Shown piece by piece: positions 32,301 through 42,130 of a stretch of 64,000 bases of DNA. The stretch spans positions 124,001-188,000 of the forward strand of contig WLWZ01000003.1 of assembly GCA_012103315.1 (NCBI GenBank). Direction: 5' to 3'. The notes below the pieces were generated by a model. The model was not told the DNA's origin. It did no database searches and saw only the letters and a program-made list of their open reading frames with translations. Both the position numbers and the translations under genes were made by a program. This DNA is from Alphaproteobacteria bacterium (GTDB taxonomy: Bacteria; Pseudomonadota; Alphaproteobacteria; MPNO01; UBA2964). The stretch's first letter is position 1. Each line of letters opens with the position of its first letter.

Positions 32301-33143
32301 CAAATCCTTCGGACCCAACGCACAATTCAAGCCAATCGAAATTGGTTTCGCATGGCGGATCGAGTTCCAAAAGCCTTCAGTAGTTTGCCCTGTTAGGGTC
32401 CTACCGCTCTGATCAGTGATGGTGCCGGAAATCATCACAGGCACTTCGAAAGCCAAATCTTCCACGACACTATCGATAGCAAATAACGCTGCTTTGCAAT
32501 TCAGTGTATCGAAAACTGTTTCGACCAGAATCACATCGGCACCGCCTTCGAGCAGGCCAAGCACGGCTTCCGAATATGTCTCAACTAATTCATCGAATTT
32601 AACATTACGAAAGCCTGGGTCATTTACATCGGGGGAAATGGAGGCAGTTCGGTTGGTCGGACCGAGGACCCCTGCAACAAATCGAGGTCGAGTTTCATCG
32701 CAAGCTGTCACCGCATCTGCTGCTTCACGGGCGAGACGAGCGCCATCACGGTTCAAATCGAAAACCGCGTCTTCCATCATGTAATCGGCCTGTGCGACCC
32801 GGGTCGATGAAAAAGTATTGGTCTCAAGCACGTCTACACCGGCATTGAGATATGCCGTATGGAGATCTCTGATGAGATCGGGCTGAGTCAGGATTAGCAG
32901 ATCGTTATTGCCCTTTACGGGGCATCGATGATCCGCGAACCGATCACCGCGAAAGGCCACTTCATCGAGCTCGTGATCCTGGATCATCGTCCCCATCGCA
33001 CCGTCAATGATGACAATACGGTTATCAAGCTGGTCCTTGAACTGACGAATCCGCTCCGCACGGACCGTGGGATCCAGCGCACCGGGGATTGCTTCGGCGG
33101 TATTGGCCGTTTCTTTTAACATCGTGGTACTTGAACTATTCAT
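29379..33143 (-). CDS. metH: Cobalamin-dependent methionine synthase
   Basis: MetH transfers a methyl group from methyltetrahydrofolate to homocysteine through cobalamin. The 1254-residue protein has the full domain order: homocysteine-binding barrel with zinc-site GGCCGTT and the GLNCALGP segment, the pterin-binding barrel ([15 protein letters not shown]), the cap, the B12 domain with [11 protein letters not shown], and the AdoMet reactivation domain ([12 protein letters not shown]). It overlaps metF by 4 bases and forms the last gene of the ArsR/metF/metH operon. No cobalamin riboswitch is visible upstream. Confidence 0.97.
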   Translation of the reverse strand: MNSSSTTMLKETANTAEAIPGALDPTVRAERIRQFKDQLDNRIVIIDGAMGTMIQDHELDEVAFRGDRFADHRCPVKGNNDLLILTQPDLIRDLHTAYLNAGVDVLETNTFSSTRVAQADYMMEDAVFDLNRDGARLAREAADAVTACDETRPRFVAGVLGPTNRTASISPDVNDPGFRNVKFDELVETYSEAVLGLLEGGADVILVETVFDTLNCKAALFAIDSVVEDLAFEVPVMISGTITDQSGRTLTGQTTEGFWNSIRHAKPISIGLNCALGPKDLRPYVEELSRIADTFVSCHPNAGLPNAFGGYDETPEMMAETLGEFAQSGFLNMVGGCCGTTPDHIKAIADVVEGLPPRKVPEIDRQLRLSGLEPQNIGPESLFVNVGERTNVTGSARFAKLIKENDYQTATEVALQQVENGAQIVDVNMDEGLLDSEAAMVTFLNLIAAEPDISRVPVMIDSSKWSVIEAGLKCVQGKPIVNSISMKEGEASFVEQAKLVRRYGAAVIVMAFDEEGQADTEERKLEICARAYDVLVNQVGFPPEDIIFDPNIFAVATGIEEHNNYAVDFIEATRNIRAQLPHVQVSGGLSNISFSFRGNEPVRRAMHSVFLYYAVEAGMTMGIVNAGQLAVYADIPDDLRERVEDVILNRRDDATERLLEVADQFVGGGAKKEEDLSWREAPVAERLSHSLVAGINAYIIDDTEEARLAFDRPIEVIEGPLMDGMNVVGDLFGAGKMFLPQVVKSARVMKQAVGHLIPYIEEEKEKSGMAHQAKGKVVMATVKGDVHDIGKNIVGVVMQCNNYEVIDLGVMVPAQKILDTAIEEKADVIGLSGLITPSLDEMVHVASEMERQGLDLPLLIGGATTSKVHTAVKIEPAYQAPVVHVLDASRSVGVVSALTSEEGRDPFVQEVHKDYETVRARYEGADDGARGVSIEEARANKFVIDWTEVLPPRPRLIGTWDFEDYPLDELVPRIDWTPFFHAWELHGAYPRILEDDVVGEAARSLFADGRQMLDKIVSEGLLTARGMIGFWPANADGDDIVLYDDVKRAEILATVHTLRQQGKKSAGRPHYALADFVAPKETGIADWFGGFSVAIFGADSLAEQYEADNDDYSAIMVKALADRLAEAFAERLHERVRKEYWGYARDETIENEDMIQERYQGIRPAPGYPACPDHTEKGTLFSLLDADRLGITLTESFAMHPGAAVSGWYFWNPESHYFGVGKINQDQVADYAKRKNTDLTEMERWLSPNLGYNR

Positions 33144-34075
33144 GCCGAAGCATCCTTCGCTTCAGGCGATAAATTCTGGGGCCGCAAACCAAGAATATGG
33201 GCGATGGCAAAGGTTAGGTCCGCCCTATTGAGGGTATAAAAATGAAATTCCGTAACACCTTGAGCGTGCAGCTGACGACATTGCTCCGCCGCAACAGTCG
33301 CCGCGACGAGCCGCCGGGATTCCGGATCGTCGTCAAGACCATCAAACAGTTCACCCATCCAGTCGGGCACGTTTGTTCCAGACATTTTGCTGAACCTCAC
33401 TACTTGAGCAAAGTTCTGAACTGGGAGAATTCCCGGAACAACCGGCGCGTCTATCCCTGCACCGCGCACGCGGTCCATAAACCGCAAAAAGGGTTCTGCG
33501 CCGAAGAAATACTGGGTAATAGCGCGATCGGCACCTGCATCAAGCTTCCGCTTTAAATTTTCGATATCTGAGTCGATGCTTTCTGCCTGCGGATGACCTT
33601 CTGGGTATGCCGCCACGCTAATATCAAAATCCGCAATCTTCTTGAGTCCTGCGACAAGATCAACGGCATAGGCGTAGCCGTCAGGATGTGGTTGATAGCC
33701 GGCTTCGGCGTCAGGTGGATCACCTCGTAGCGCCACGATATTGCGAACGCCCGCTTCCCAGTATTCACGAGCGACGGCATCAACTTCATCCTTCGTCGCA
33801 TTTACACACGTCAGATGCGCCGCGGGTATGAGGCTCGTTTCTTTAAGGATACGGACAACGGTGGCATGGGTTCTCTCCCGTGTCGAACCTCCGGCCCCAT
33901 AGGTAACCGATACGAACCGCGGCTGTAACGGCTCCAGCCGTTGTATTGATGACCAAAGGGTTTCCGCCATTTTTTCCGTATTTGGCGGAAAAAACTCAAA
34001 GGAAACCTTCAGATCACGGGGCGCGCCTGCCGGAAATGGTAATTCAGCCGAAATGGTTTTCGGTACACTAGACAT
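33140..34075 (-). CDS. metF: Methylenetetrahydrofolate reductase
   Basis: MetF reduces methylene-THF to methyl-THF with FAD, supplying the methyl donor for MetH. The 311-residue protein begins with a conserved VSFEFFPP motif (residues ~25-32) and has [31 protein letters not shown] and QYFFGAEPF, all standard for the family. It is 2 bases after the ArsR/methyltransferase gene and overlaps metH by ATGA, so the three form one transcript. Confidence 0.97.
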   Translation of the reverse strand: MSSVPKTISAELPFPAGAPRDLKVSFEFFPPNTEKMAETLWSSIQRLEPLQPRFVSVTYGAGGSTRERTHATVVRILKETSLIPAAHLTCVNATKDEVDAVAREYWEAGVRNIVALRGDPPDAEAGYQPHPDGYAYAVDLVAGLKKIADFDISVAAYPEGHPQAESIDSDIENLKRKLDAGADRAITQYFFGAEPFLRFMDRVRGAGIDAPVVPGILPVQNFAQVVRFSKMSGTNVPDWMGELFDGLDDDPESRRLVAATVAAEQCRQLHAQGVTEFHFYTLNRADLTFAIAHILGLRPQNLSPEAKDASA

Positions 34076-34077
34076 GG

Positions 34078-35052
34078 TTAGTTTGCCTGCTCTCTGGTCT
34101 CATGAACTTCGGTATACTGGTATATCGGAGACCGTTTGGCTGACCATAGGGTCACCGTTAGGGGATCTCCCTTTAAGTGATTTGTGGGCTCCGCAATCAA
34201 GCCAGCTTGCGTGAACCAGCTTAGAATCTCACTATCTTCAAAGCCTAATCGCAAATGTGCATGGTCTTCCCGCAAAGTTTCGAGGTTGTGCGGAGAAAAA
34301 TCCGCAACCACCAAAACACCATCGGGGCGCAAAACTCTTGCTGCTTCCGAAATTACCCGTGCCGGATTCTCTGAATAATGCAGAACCTGGTGAACAATCA
34401 CCCCATCAACAGCTTCATCTTCTAGTGAGAGACGGTACATATCACCGAGCCTGACGTGACAATGACGAATGCCCATTGTCTCGAGGTTAGCCCGCGCGAC
34501 CGCTAGCATATCGCGTGAGGTATCGATGCCTACACCGCGATCAACCCGGTCAGCAAAGAGTTGCAGCATACGTCCGGTTCCCGTTCCAATATCAAGGAGA
34601 TCGGCCAAATGCTCTGGAAAACACTCCAAAAGAGCCTTTTCAACATCACTTTCCTGAACATGCAGGGAGCGCACGCTATCCCACTCTTCAGCGTTAGCGC
34701 GGAAATACTCGGCAGCTGATGATGCCCTCTGGGCTTTAATTTCATCAAGCCTTTCGCGATCTTGCTCTGTTTGCTGATCATCCGTCGGCAATAGATTGAT
34801 CAATTGTCGGGCGATCCGCCCCTCTTCTCGGGAATCGTCTGACAATCGATAAAATACCCAACTGCCCTCGCGATACCGATCAAGAAGGCCAGCATCGCAC
34901 AACAATTTTAGATGACGTGACACTCGCGGCTGGCTTTGGCCCAAAATACCGGTGAGGTCGCTTACATTCATATCGCTGGCGGCACATAGAGCAAGCAAAC
35001 GTAACCTTGTTGGCTCCGCCGCTCCTCTTAAACATGCGAGAAATCTATCCAT
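34078..35052 (-). CDS. ArsR-family regulator fused to a SAM-dependent methyltransferase-like domain
   Basis: The 324-residue protein has a winged-helix ArsR domain at residues 5-75 (MNVSDLTGILGQSQPRVSRHL) and a class I methyltransferase-like domain from about 115, with the SAM loop LLDIGTGTG at 152-160. The CxC metal site of arsenic or zinc sensors is absent, so it probably senses SAM or S-adenosylhomocysteine instead, as proposed for SahR-type regulators. It leads the metF-metH operon, and an AT-rich palindrome overlaps its own promoter, which fits autoregulation of the methionine cycle. Whether the second domain still methylates anything is unknown. Confidence 0.88.
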   Translation of the reverse strand: MDRFLACLRGAAEPTRLRLLALCAASDMNVSDLTGILGQSQPRVSRHLKLLCDAGLLDRYREGSWVFYRLSDDSREEGRIARQLINLLPTDDQQTEQDRERLDEIKAQRASSAAEYFRANAEEWDSVRSLHVQESDVEKALLECFPEHLADLLDIGTGTGRMLQLFADRVDRGVGIDTSRDMLAVARANLETMGIRHCHVRLGDMYRLSLEDEAVDGVIVHQVLHYSENPARVISEAARVLRPDGVLVVADFSPHNLETLREDHAHLRLGFEDSEILSWFTQAGLIAEPTNHLKGDPLTVTLWSAKRSPIYQYTEVHETREQAN

Positions 35053-35117
35053 TGGTGTGATCCACCCGCCAAAATTGCTGGATTGTACGTCTAACAGACA
35101 TTGACTAAAGAAATATT

Positions 35118-35145
35118 AATATATAAGGATATAGTTATATGTCAA
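35118..35145 (-). promoter_or_regulatory. Promoter of the ArsR-metF-metH operon with overlapping palindrome
   Basis: Read on the minus strand, TTGACA (35145-35140), a 16-base spacer and TATATT (35123-35118) form a strong sigma-70 promoter about 60 bases from the ArsR-type start. The spacer holds an imperfect palindrome, ATATAA-N8-TTATAT (35121-35140), in the right place for a repressor of the ArsR type. Both elements are seen directly; the operator role is inferred. Confidence 0.7.
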
Positions 35146-35220
35146 TGTACAATCATACAACAGAGCGGCCAATGTTGACGAAATTTATACGATCTGCATG
35201 CTCTATGGGTGATCAGACCG

Positions 35221-35259
35221 TTGACAGGGATAGGGGGTACCGCGATACCATCTGCGGTA
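35221..35259 (+). promoter_or_regulatory. Candidate mlaC promoter with inverted repeat
   Basis: A perfect -35 TTGACA (35221-35226) is followed after 17 bases by a weak -10 GATACC (35244-35249). A perfect inverted repeat, TACCGC/GCGGTA (35238-35243, 35254-35259), straddles the predicted start point, so this could be an operator. The mlaC start is about 45 bases downstream. Confidence 0.4.
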
Positions 35260-35299
35260 GATCAAGTTCGATATCCTGGATTTAAATTTTTAGCGTGAG

Positions 35300-35917
35300 A
35301 TGATCCCGATGCGACCCAAGCTGATCCACCACCGATATTATATTTTTGTTACCCTCCTGGCCGCCTGCCTGACCTATTCACAGTTTTCTATCGCTGCGAA
35401 TAGCCCGGATGATTTCATTCGCACCGTTGGCAAGAGCGCGATCGACTCCCTGACGGATAAATCGATTTCGCAAGACGAACGAGAAAATCGCTTTCGCAAG
35501 ATTCTGCAGGCCAAGTTTCAACTGAAATTGCTCGCACGTTTCACTCTCGGACGCTTTTGGCGCCGGGCAAGCGAAGCGCAGCAAAAGGAGTATACCAGGC
35601 TTTTTGAAGATTTTATTGTCAAAGCCTATGCTGCCCGATTTGCTGACTATAACGGCGAGAACTTTGTTGTTGGTAAGATCCGCAATATTAACGAGCGTGA
35701 CAATCTGGTTCAGTCAGAGGTCGTTCTCACTGACGGCCGTAAAATTCCCGTCCATTGGCGGGTCCGAAACGGCGAGAAATTTAAAATCGTCGACGTCTTG
35801 GTAGAGGGCGTAAGCATGGCCATTACCCAACGCGATGAGTTTTCGGCAATCATCAGTCAGAATGGTGGCAAGATTGACGGGTTACTAGCCGCACTCCGCA
35901 AGAAAACGGGGAAATAG
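35300..35917 (+). CDS. MlaC-like phospholipid/toluene-tolerance transport protein
   Basis: The 205-residue protein has an N-terminal signal peptide (about residues 1-33, cleavage near SIAA) and the MlaC/Ttg2D fold: RFTLGRFWRRAS and FEDFIVKAYAARFADY, then the core VQSEVVLTDGRKIPVHWRVR. MlaC is a periplasmic shuttle moving phospholipids between outer and inner membrane; related proteins (HpnM) serve hopanoids. The other Mla genes are not beside it, so this copy is an orphan. ATG 35300 or 35309 could be the start. Confidence 0.88.
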   Translation: MIPMRPKLIHHRYYIFVTLLAACLTYSQFSIAANSPDDFIRTVGKSAIDSLTDKSISQDERENRFRKILQAKFQLKLLARFTLGRFWRRASEAQQKEYTRLFEDFIVKAYAARFADYNGENFVVGKIRNINERDNLVQSEVVLTDGRKIPVHWRVRNGEKFKIVDVLVEGVSMAITQRDEFSAIISQNGGKIDGLLAALRKKTGK

Positions 35918-35932
35918 AGTCTTAAAACTCTA
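35915..35932. repeat. Short inverted repeat between convergent mlaC and ettA
   Basis: TAGAGT (35915-35920) and ACTCTA (35927-35932) form a 6-bp stem with a 6-base loop that overlaps the mlaC stop codon. It lies between two convergent genes, where a bidirectional terminator would be expected, but no T-run follows. Low-strength evidence. Confidence 0.3.
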
Positions 35933-35940
35933 CCGGACGT

Positions 35941-37623
35941 TTAGTTTCTGGTTAGAGGTCTGTATTTAATGCGATGCGGTTGTGCGGCAGCATCGCCGAG
36001 ACGCCGCTTCCGGTCTGCCTCATAATCTTCGTAGTTCCCTTCGAACCACTCTACGTGGCTATCACCTTCAAACGCCATGATGTGGGTCGCGATACGATCG
36101 AGAAACCATCGATCATGACTGATAACTACGGAACAACCGGCGAAGCCAAGCAACGCCTCCTCCAGCGCGCGCAACGTATCGACATCAAGGTCATTGGTCG
36201 GCTCATCAAGCAATATAACGTTCGCTCCCGACTTCAGCATTTTCGCGAGATGAACTCGATTTCTTTCACCACCTGATAACTGCCCAACCTTTTTCTGCTG
36301 ATCCGGGCCGCGGAAATTGAACGACCCAACATAGGCACGGCTCTGAACCTTGCGTTTACCAAGCTCGACCTCAGCCTCCCCCTCAGAAATTTCTTCCCAA
36401 ACGGTGCTGTCATCGTTGAGCGAATCCCGCGACTGGTCGACATAGCCGAGTTTAACACTGTCCCCGACGCGCAGTTCTCCACTATCAGGTGTTTCAGTTC
36501 CGGTGATCATCCGAAACAGCGTCGTCTTACCGGCGCCATTTGCCCCAATGACGCCGACGATACCACCGGGCGGGAGCTTGAAATTCAAGGCTTCGACCAA
36601 CAGCCGGTCATCATAACCCTTCGCTACGTCATTCGCTTCGATAACCAGGTTACCGAGCCGTTCCCCCGCCGGGATGACAATCTGTGCACCGCTAGAGGCC
36701 GCATCAGCAGACTGAGCAAGCAACTCTTCATAAGATGCAAGCCGTGCTTTACTCTTGGCCTGTCGTGCTCGTGAGCTGGACCGCACCCACTCCAGCTCCT
36801 TGGCGAGCGTCTTCTGGCGCGCACCTTCTTCGCGCTCCTCCTGCGCCAAACGCGCCGCTTTCTGCTCTAACCAAGATGAGTAATTTCCTTCAAATGGGAG
36901 GGCTCGACCTCGATCCAGCTCTAAAATCCAGCCTGCAACGTTGTCCAGGAAATAACGATCATGCGTAACCGCAACAACCGTTCCCGGATAATCATCCAGG
37001 AAGCGTTCTAGCCAAGCCACGGATTCCGCATCGAGATGGTTGGTCGGCTCATCGAGCAGCAACATATCGGGTTTTTGAAGCAACAAACGACAGAGCGCAA
37101 CGCGGCGGCGTTCACCACCCGATAGTTTCGTCACATCCGCGTCGCCCGCTGGACACCGCAATGCATCCATGGCGATTTCAACGGTTCGTTCAAGTTCCCA
37201 ACCATCTACCGCTTCAATTTTTTCCTGAAGATCCGCCTGTTCCTCGATAAGGGCGTTCATCTCATCATCTTCAAAAGGCTCGGCAAACTTGTTACTAACC
37301 TCCTCAAAGCGCTGCAACAGCGCGTGGGTTTCCTGCATGCCTTCAAGAACATTTCCAAAGACATCCTTGTCAGGATCTAGGTCCGGCTCCTGTGACAAAT
37401 AACCTACCGACGTTCCTTCTGCTGCCCAAGCTTCACCAGTATATTCGGTATCAAGCCCTGCCATGATTTTCAGAACTGTCGATTTACCGGCGCCATTCAC
37501 CCCAAGCACCCCGATCTTTGCTCCAGGCAAAAATGCCAACGTCACGTTCTTTACAATTTCTCGGCCGCCAGGATAAACCTTGGACAGGTCCTGCATCACA
37601 TAGATGTAATTATTAGATGCCAT
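35941..37623 (-). CDS. ettA: Energy-dependent translational throttle protein EttA (ABC-F)
   Basis: EttA is a soluble ABC-F ATPase that binds the ribosomal E-site and couples the first peptide bond to energy state. The 560-residue protein has two ABC domains: Walker [13 protein letters not shown] and [12 protein letters not shown], signature motifs [11 protein letters not shown] and [11 protein letters not shown], and [10 protein letters not shown] with a second [11 protein letters not shown] basic/coiled linker of about 80 residues separates them. There are no membrane segments. Length and the C-terminal half ([13 protein letters not shown]) match EttA rather than other ABC-F subgroups. Confidence 0.94.
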   Translation of the reverse strand: MASNNYIYVMQDLSKVYPGGREIVKNVTLAFLPGAKIGVLGVNGAGKSTVLKIMAGLDTEYTGEAWAAEGTSVGYLSQEPDLDPDKDVFGNVLEGMQETHALLQRFEEVSNKFAEPFEDDEMNALIEEQADLQEKIEAVDGWELERTVEIAMDALRCPAGDADVTKLSGGERRRVALCRLLLQKPDMLLLDEPTNHLDAESVAWLERFLDDYPGTVVAVTHDRYFLDNVAGWILELDRGRALPFEGNYSSWLEQKAARLAQEEREEGARQKTLAKELEWVRSSSRARQAKSKARLASYEELLAQSADAASSGAQIVIPAGERLGNLVIEANDVAKGYDDRLLVEALNFKLPPGGIVGVIGANGAGKTTLFRMITGTETPDSGELRVGDSVKLGYVDQSRDSLNDDSTVWEEISEGEAEVELGKRKVQSRAYVGSFNFRGPDQQKKVGQLSGGERNRVHLAKMLKSGANVILLDEPTNDLDVDTLRALEEALLGFAGCSVVISHDRWFLDRIATHIMAFEGDSHVEWFEGNYEDYEADRKRRLGDAAAQPHRIKYRPLTRN

Positions 37624-37774
37624 TAACGGGCTCCGATTGCGTATTGGGGTTGCGCGGTTCTATCCAAATCGTGAGCCGCTGGCAATGGTCAGCTTTCCTG
37701 CCAGTTTCCTCTTTCCTAGAACGATGTCGCGGTACGCTGGACGGCAACGCAGGGCCTATGCAAAACTCCATCAC

Positions 37775-38746
37775 ATGAAAACAGACATTTCTTTCGCGAT
37801 TGACCGTTACGACCGTCACTTTCCCTTTTTCGACGGTACACTCGACATCCCAAGCTCGTTCAATCTGACCGTTTTCCAGGCAGGCGAAACCAGCGCCCAG
37901 CGCGATGGCGCGCACCGTCATAAACGTATGCTGCAAGACGGCGAATTTGACGCCGCAGAAGTTTCGTTTTCGTCATTTATTATGGCGAAGGCACGCGGTT
38001 TACCGTTTACAGCCATTCCGGCATTTCCGAGACGTTTGTTCAGCCAAACGCAAATGTATGTCGCAACTGAATCAAGCATTACCGAACCGGGGGCACTGGC
38101 CGGCAAACGCATCGGATTACAAAGTTTTCAGACAACTCTTGCTGTCCTTGCCAAAGGTGATCTCGCCCATGAATACGGCGTCGATCTAAAATCGGTAACA
38201 TGGGTAACGCGTGCGAACGAAACCGTCGCTTTTGAGCCCAAACCTGGCTGGAATATCGAGTATGTTGCGGCCGATGCTGACTTGGGTGTCATGTTGGCTG
38301 ACGGCGATATAGATGCGCTGTTTTTCTCACGCGCGCCATCCACTTTGGAAACAGGTGCGGCTCGCCGGCTTTTCCCCGACCCAAAAGCGGCCTGTGCTGA
38401 GTTTTTTGGTCGCAACAGATTTTTCCCAATTATGCATGTGATCGCCCTCAAAGATGAGGTGATTGCAGCACACACCGATTTGCCGCAGCAATTGCTCGAT
38501 CTCTATGGACAGGCCAAGTCCATTGCAGAAACATATATGGATGACCCAGGCTGGTCGCAGCTATCGTGGGCGAGAATGGCACGTGAAGAACAAGCCAAAT
38601 TAATAGGTGCCGATGCTTGGCCAGCCGGGCTTGCGGCCAATCACGCAAACATAGAACGCTTTATTGGATACTCCTTTGCTCAGGAACTGATTGATCGACG
38701 ACTCGATCCCGAAGAGCTGTTTCACAACAGTGTTCTGCAGAGCTAG
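37775..38746 (+). CDS. 4,5-dihydroxyphthalate decarboxylase-like protein
   Basis: From ATG 37775 the 323-residue product has no signal peptide, yet carries the type-2 periplasmic-binding fold used by the 4,5-dihydroxyphthalate decarboxylase group: ISFAIDRYDRHFPFFDG at the start, FDAAEVSFSSFIMAKARG and AGKRIGLQSFQTTLAV. Characterised members decarboxylate an aromatic acid, but many homologs have no proven role. Longer in-frame starts (from 37637) lack a ribosome site. It lies 11 bases before a class II glutamine amidotransferase gene, so the two are probably co-transcribed. Confidence 0.75.
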   Translation: MKTDISFAIDRYDRHFPFFDGTLDIPSSFNLTVFQAGETSAQRDGAHRHKRMLQDGEFDAAEVSFSSFIMAKARGLPFTAIPAFPRRLFSQTQMYVATESSITEPGALAGKRIGLQSFQTTLAVLAKGDLAHEYGVDLKSVTWVTRANETVAFEPKPGWNIEYVAADADLGVMLADGDIDALFFSRAPSTLETGAARRLFPDPKAACAEFFGRNRFFPIMHVIALKDEVIAAHTDLPQQLLDLYGQAKSIAETYMDDPGWSQLSWARMAREEQAKLIGADAWPAGLAANHANIERFIGYSFAQELIDRRLDPEELFHNSVLQS

Positions 38747-38757
38747 CGACCGCCCTC

Positions 38758-39573
38758 ATGTGCAGATGGCTTGCCTATAGCGGACCGTCTATCTTTCTCG
38801 ACAGGGTCCTGTTGAAGCCTGAAAATTCGTTGATCCGGCAATCACTACAAGCTCGCGAGAGTCGTTCGGTGACGAGTGGTGACGGGTTCGGAGTGGGTTG
38901 GTATCGGCATCATGATAGGCCCGGCCTGTTTCGCGATATCCACCCCGCCTGGAACGACGAAAATCTCCGTAGTCTCGCAGAACAAATTCAAGCCAGGACT
39001 TTCCTCGCTCACGTTAGAGCTTCAACCGGGACGCCAACATCGCGCTCAAACTGTCACCCGTTCCGGTACGGCAACTATCTCTTTATGCATAACGGGCAGA
39101 TTGGTGAATTTGAAAAAATCCGCCGAGATCTCTTGATCGCAGTACGTCCGGATTTATTTACAAACATTAAGGGGGCGACCGATAGCGAGCTGTTCTTTCA
39201 TCTGTTGTTGGGCAATAAATTGGAGGACGATGTCCCGACTGCCTTTGCTCAGACGATCAAAACCGTCGAAGATGCCCGAATAGCAAACAACGTAACGGAG
39301 CCGTTCCTGCTCACCGCGGCATTGTGTGATGGTGAAACGATCTATGCCATTCGCTACGCCAGCAATAATCAGCCAGCTACACTCTATTATGGGAGTGAGG
39401 TTCCCTTATCAGAAATTACCAACGGAGCTGAAGAGCCCGATGAGAAAGCGATTCTGATCCTCTCGGAGCCCCTAGACGATATCCGCGATAACTGGACCGA
39501 AGTTCCACAAAATAGCATCGTTGTCGCCGCGGAAAACCGCGCCTATGTCCTGCCCTTACCAGTCGCCAAATAA
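38758..39573 (+). CDS. Class II glutamine amidotransferase
   Basis: The 271-residue protein begins MCRWLAYSGP, exposing the N-terminal Cys 2 nucleophile after Met removal, with GDGFGVGWY and FLAHVRASTGTPTSRSNCHPF; the segment FMHNGQIGEF follows. This is the stand-alone glutamine amidotransferase domain of the YafJ/EgtC type. EgtC hydrolyses gamma-glutamyl groups in ergothioneine synthesis, but no egtB or egtD adjoins, so a role in ergothioneine is not supported here. The gene is close behind the decarboxylase-like gene. Confidence 0.88.
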   Translation: MCRWLAYSGPSIFLDRVLLKPENSLIRQSLQARESRSVTSGDGFGVGWYRHHDRPGLFRDIHPAWNDENLRSLAEQIQARTFLAHVRASTGTPTSRSNCHPFRYGNYLFMHNGQIGEFEKIRRDLLIAVRPDLFTNIKGATDSELFFHLLLGNKLEDDVPTAFAQTIKTVEDARIANNVTEPFLLTAALCDGETIYAIRYASNNQPATLYYGSEVPLSEITNGAEEPDEKAILILSEPLDDIRDNWTEVPQNSIVVAAENRAYVLPLPVAK

Positions 39574-39579
39574 ATTTAC

Positions 39580-40767
39580 TTAGATTACGCCGCGTTCGCG
39601 GAAACTAGCGATGGTCGCAGCGTCGTACCCCGTATCACCGAGAACATCATCCGTGTCTTCGCCGCATTCCGGCGTCGCACTACGAATAGCGGGATCGGAT
39701 CCGCTCATCTGAAATGGCTGCCCGACAACTTTCATATTGCCGCGCTTAGGATGCTCGAAACTGCGGGCGATACCAAGATGTTTGACCTGCGGGTCGGCAA
39801 AGGTTTCGTCCACCTTGTAAATTGGGCCACACGGCACACCTTTTTCGTTTAGTAGATCGACTAATTCAGCGCTGGTTTTTGTTACCGTATAGACCGCAAT
39901 ATCCACGTTTAACTGATCACGATGTGCCAGCCGATCTGCGGCTGTTGTATAATCAGGATTGTCGAACATTACTTTGGCCTCTAAACCGTCGCACAAGCGA
40001 CTCCACATCTGCTGCCCACCCGCAGCGATATTGATGTGACCATCCTTAGTCTCGAATACACCGGTCGGCGTCGATTTTGGATGGTTATTCCCAGCCTGCT
40101 CTGGCACATCATCCTCAATCAAATAACGAGCCATCTGGAAATCCATCAGCGCGATTTGTGATTCCAGAAGCGACGTGTGAACCCATTGCCCCTCACCAGT
40201 TTCTTCACGCTGCAACAAAGCGATGAGGATCGCTGTCGCGCAATTCATTCCGCACGTCAGATCGGAAATAGCAGTCCCAGCGCGAACGGGGCCCTGTCCA
40301 GGCAAACCTGTAACAGACATAAACCCGCCCATCCCCTGGGCAATCTGATCAACACCGGGACGTCCGGCATAGGGTCCGTCCTGACCAAAGCCTGAAATGC
40401 TACCGAGAATAATCCCGGGGTTAATGGCTTTCAGCGAGTCATAGTCAATTCCCAGCCGGTGTTTAACATCGGGCCTGTAATTTTCGACGACGACGTCTGC
40501 ATCCTCGACCATCTTGTAAAAGATCGCTTTTCCATCTTCCTCTTTGAGGTTGAGCGTCATGGAGCGTTTGTTGCGGTGCAAATTCTGGAAATCTGCGGAG
40601 TCCCGACTGCCCGTGTAACCATCGTCCTGGCCTGGCTTTGGGGGCATTTCGACCTTGATGACGTCAGCACCCCAATCGGCCAATACCTTCACACAAGTTG
40701 GACCGGAGCGCACCCGCGTCAAATCCAGAACCTTAAAACGGGCGAGAGGCAGAGAACTATTGGCCAT
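39580..40767 (-). CDS. CaiB/BaiF family CoA transferase
   Basis: A 395-residue type III CoA transferase, moving CoA between acyl-CoA and a free acid. Signatures are KVLDLTRVRSGPTCVKVLADWGADVIKVE at the N-terminus (broken here as LDLTRVRSGP and LADWGADVIKVE), RNKRSMTLNLK with the invariant lysine region, VVENYRPDV, SGFGQDGPYAGRPGVDQIAQG, and a C-terminal half ending near DDVLGDTGYD. The donor and acceptor cannot be named. The MFS gene lies divergently upstream, 140 bases away. Confidence 0.93.
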   Translation of the reverse strand: MANSSLPLARFKVLDLTRVRSGPTCVKVLADWGADVIKVEMPPKPGQDDGYTGSRDSADFQNLHRNKRSMTLNLKEEDGKAIFYKMVEDADVVVENYRPDVKHRLGIDYDSLKAINPGIILGSISGFGQDGPYAGRPGVDQIAQGMGGFMSVTGLPGQGPVRAGTAISDLTCGMNCATAILIALLQREETGEGQWVHTSLLESQIALMDFQMARYLIEDDVPEQAGNNHPKSTPTGVFETKDGHINIAAGGQQMWSRLCDGLEAKVMFDNPDYTTAADRLAHRDQLNVDIAVYTVTKTSAELVDLLNEKGVPCGPIYKVDETFADPQVKHLGIARSFEHPKRGNMKVVGQPFQMSGSDPAIRSATPECGEDTDDVLGDTGYDAATIASFRERGVI

Positions 40768-40907
40768 TTTGATACTCCTATTCGGGTGGTCTGGCGATTA
40801 TATGTTTGAGACCGGACAATACATGACATGCACTGGCCCCGAAAGCATTCAGGCTACCGCAGTCTAGCCCACTGTCCCGCTCCTCCAAACAGTGCTAAGT
40901 CACTGAA

Positions 40908-42125
40908 ATGAGTGCCCGTCTTCCACAACACCGTTTCATCTTCATTACCCTGGTCGCGATAACGTTTATCTCGCCGCTGGCCAACCACATGTTCATCCCA
41001 GCAATGCCTCTGGTTAAGCAGGAGTTCCAAATCGGCGACGAGCTCGCCTTTGCAACTCTCTCACTCACCATGATGACCATGGCATTTACCAGCATTGTCT
41101 ATGGCGGCATTTCCGATGAATGGGGTCGCAAGAGAGTTCTGTTGAGTGGTCTCGCCCTCTATACCATCGGCGCAGAGATTTGCTGGTTTGCGCCAAACAT
41201 CGAAATGCTGCTCGGCGGCCGTATGTTACAGGGTGCTGGCGCTGGTTGCGGCATCGTTCTCGCCCGAGCCATTGCTCGGGATGTTTATGGCATGGAAAAG
41301 ATATCTGCGGTTATTGCCAACCTAACCGCCGCTTATGTCCTCGGGCCACTTCTAGCACCCGTCATCGGCTCTTATCTCGTTGGCTGGGAAGGCTGGCGGT
41401 TCCTGTTTATTCCGATTTCAGTTATCGGGCTGGTCCTCATTGGAATTGTTTATTTCGGCCTGCCAGAAACGCACGCTCCCGTTCGAGAAAAACCACCCTT
41501 TTCCGTTATCGTACGCAATATCCTCAGAAACTATTTTCAACTGCTTAAAGTACCTCGTTTTGCCGCCTATGCGCTAATGCCGGGATGTCTCTCAGGCGTT
41601 TTCTTCGCCAACGCGGCAGCCTCCGCTTTTTTGGCAATAGAAACGCTAGGAATATCAACAAGAGACTTTGGGCATTGGTTTTTATGGATGCCCGCCGGAT
41701 TCATGCTGGGCAATCTTATCTCAGGGCAAATAGGCAATCGCCTATCTATCGGAATGATGACCATCGGCGGTGCGAGTTTATGTCTCCTCATTGTCGCGTT
41801 CCAATGGTTTTGGAATGCAACAGCCGGGCTCTCTATCGGCGGCATAATGATCCCAGGGGCCATGCTGGGAATCGCTCAAGGCATGTGCATGCCCTATGCC
41901 CAGACCGGGGCCATGCGCGTTAATCCAGCGCTCGCAGGAAGCGCTTCTGGCGCCGTTGTCTTTAGCCAGCTTTTCCTGGCAGGGGCCGCCGAACAATCTG
42001 TTGGGTTTCTATCAGACGGAACGCTTATCCCGGTCCTGTATGTCATGTTTGGTTTTTCGTGCGTAGCTTTGACCGCAGCGATCTTTGCAGAGATATCGCG
42101 GGCACGGAACGAACCTGCTGCTTGA
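40908..42125 (+). CDS. Bcr/CflA-type MFS drug or metabolite exporter
   Basis: The 405-residue protein has about 12 membrane helices and the MFS motif GGISDEWGRKRVLLSG between helices 2 and 3, as in Bcr/CflA multidrug transporters (IPAMPLVKQEFQ at the N-terminus is a common opening). It would export small molecules by proton antiport. It stands between a CaiB-type gene and two TauD-like genes, so it may handle their substrate or product. The stop is 5 bases from the end of the convergent TauD gene. Confidence 0.88.
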   Translation: MSARLPQHRFIFITLVAITFISPLANHMFIPAMPLVKQEFQIGDELAFATLSLTMMTMAFTSIVYGGISDEWGRKRVLLSGLALYTIGAEICWFAPNIEMLLGGRMLQGAGAGCGIVLARAIARDVYGMEKISAVIANLTAAYVLGPLLAPVIGSYLVGWEGWRFLFIPISVIGLVLIGIVYFGLPETHAPVREKPPFSVIVRNILRNYFQLLKVPRFAAYALMPGCLSGVFFANAAASAFLAIETLGISTRDFGHWFLWMPAGFMLGNLISGQIGNRLSIGMMTIGGASLCLLIVAFQWFWNATAGLSIGGIMIPGAMLGIAQGMCMPYAQTGAMRVNPALAGSASGAVVFSQLFLAGAAEQSVGFLSDGTLIPVLYVMFGFSCVALTAAIFAEISRARNEPAA

Positions 42126-42130
42126 GGCAC

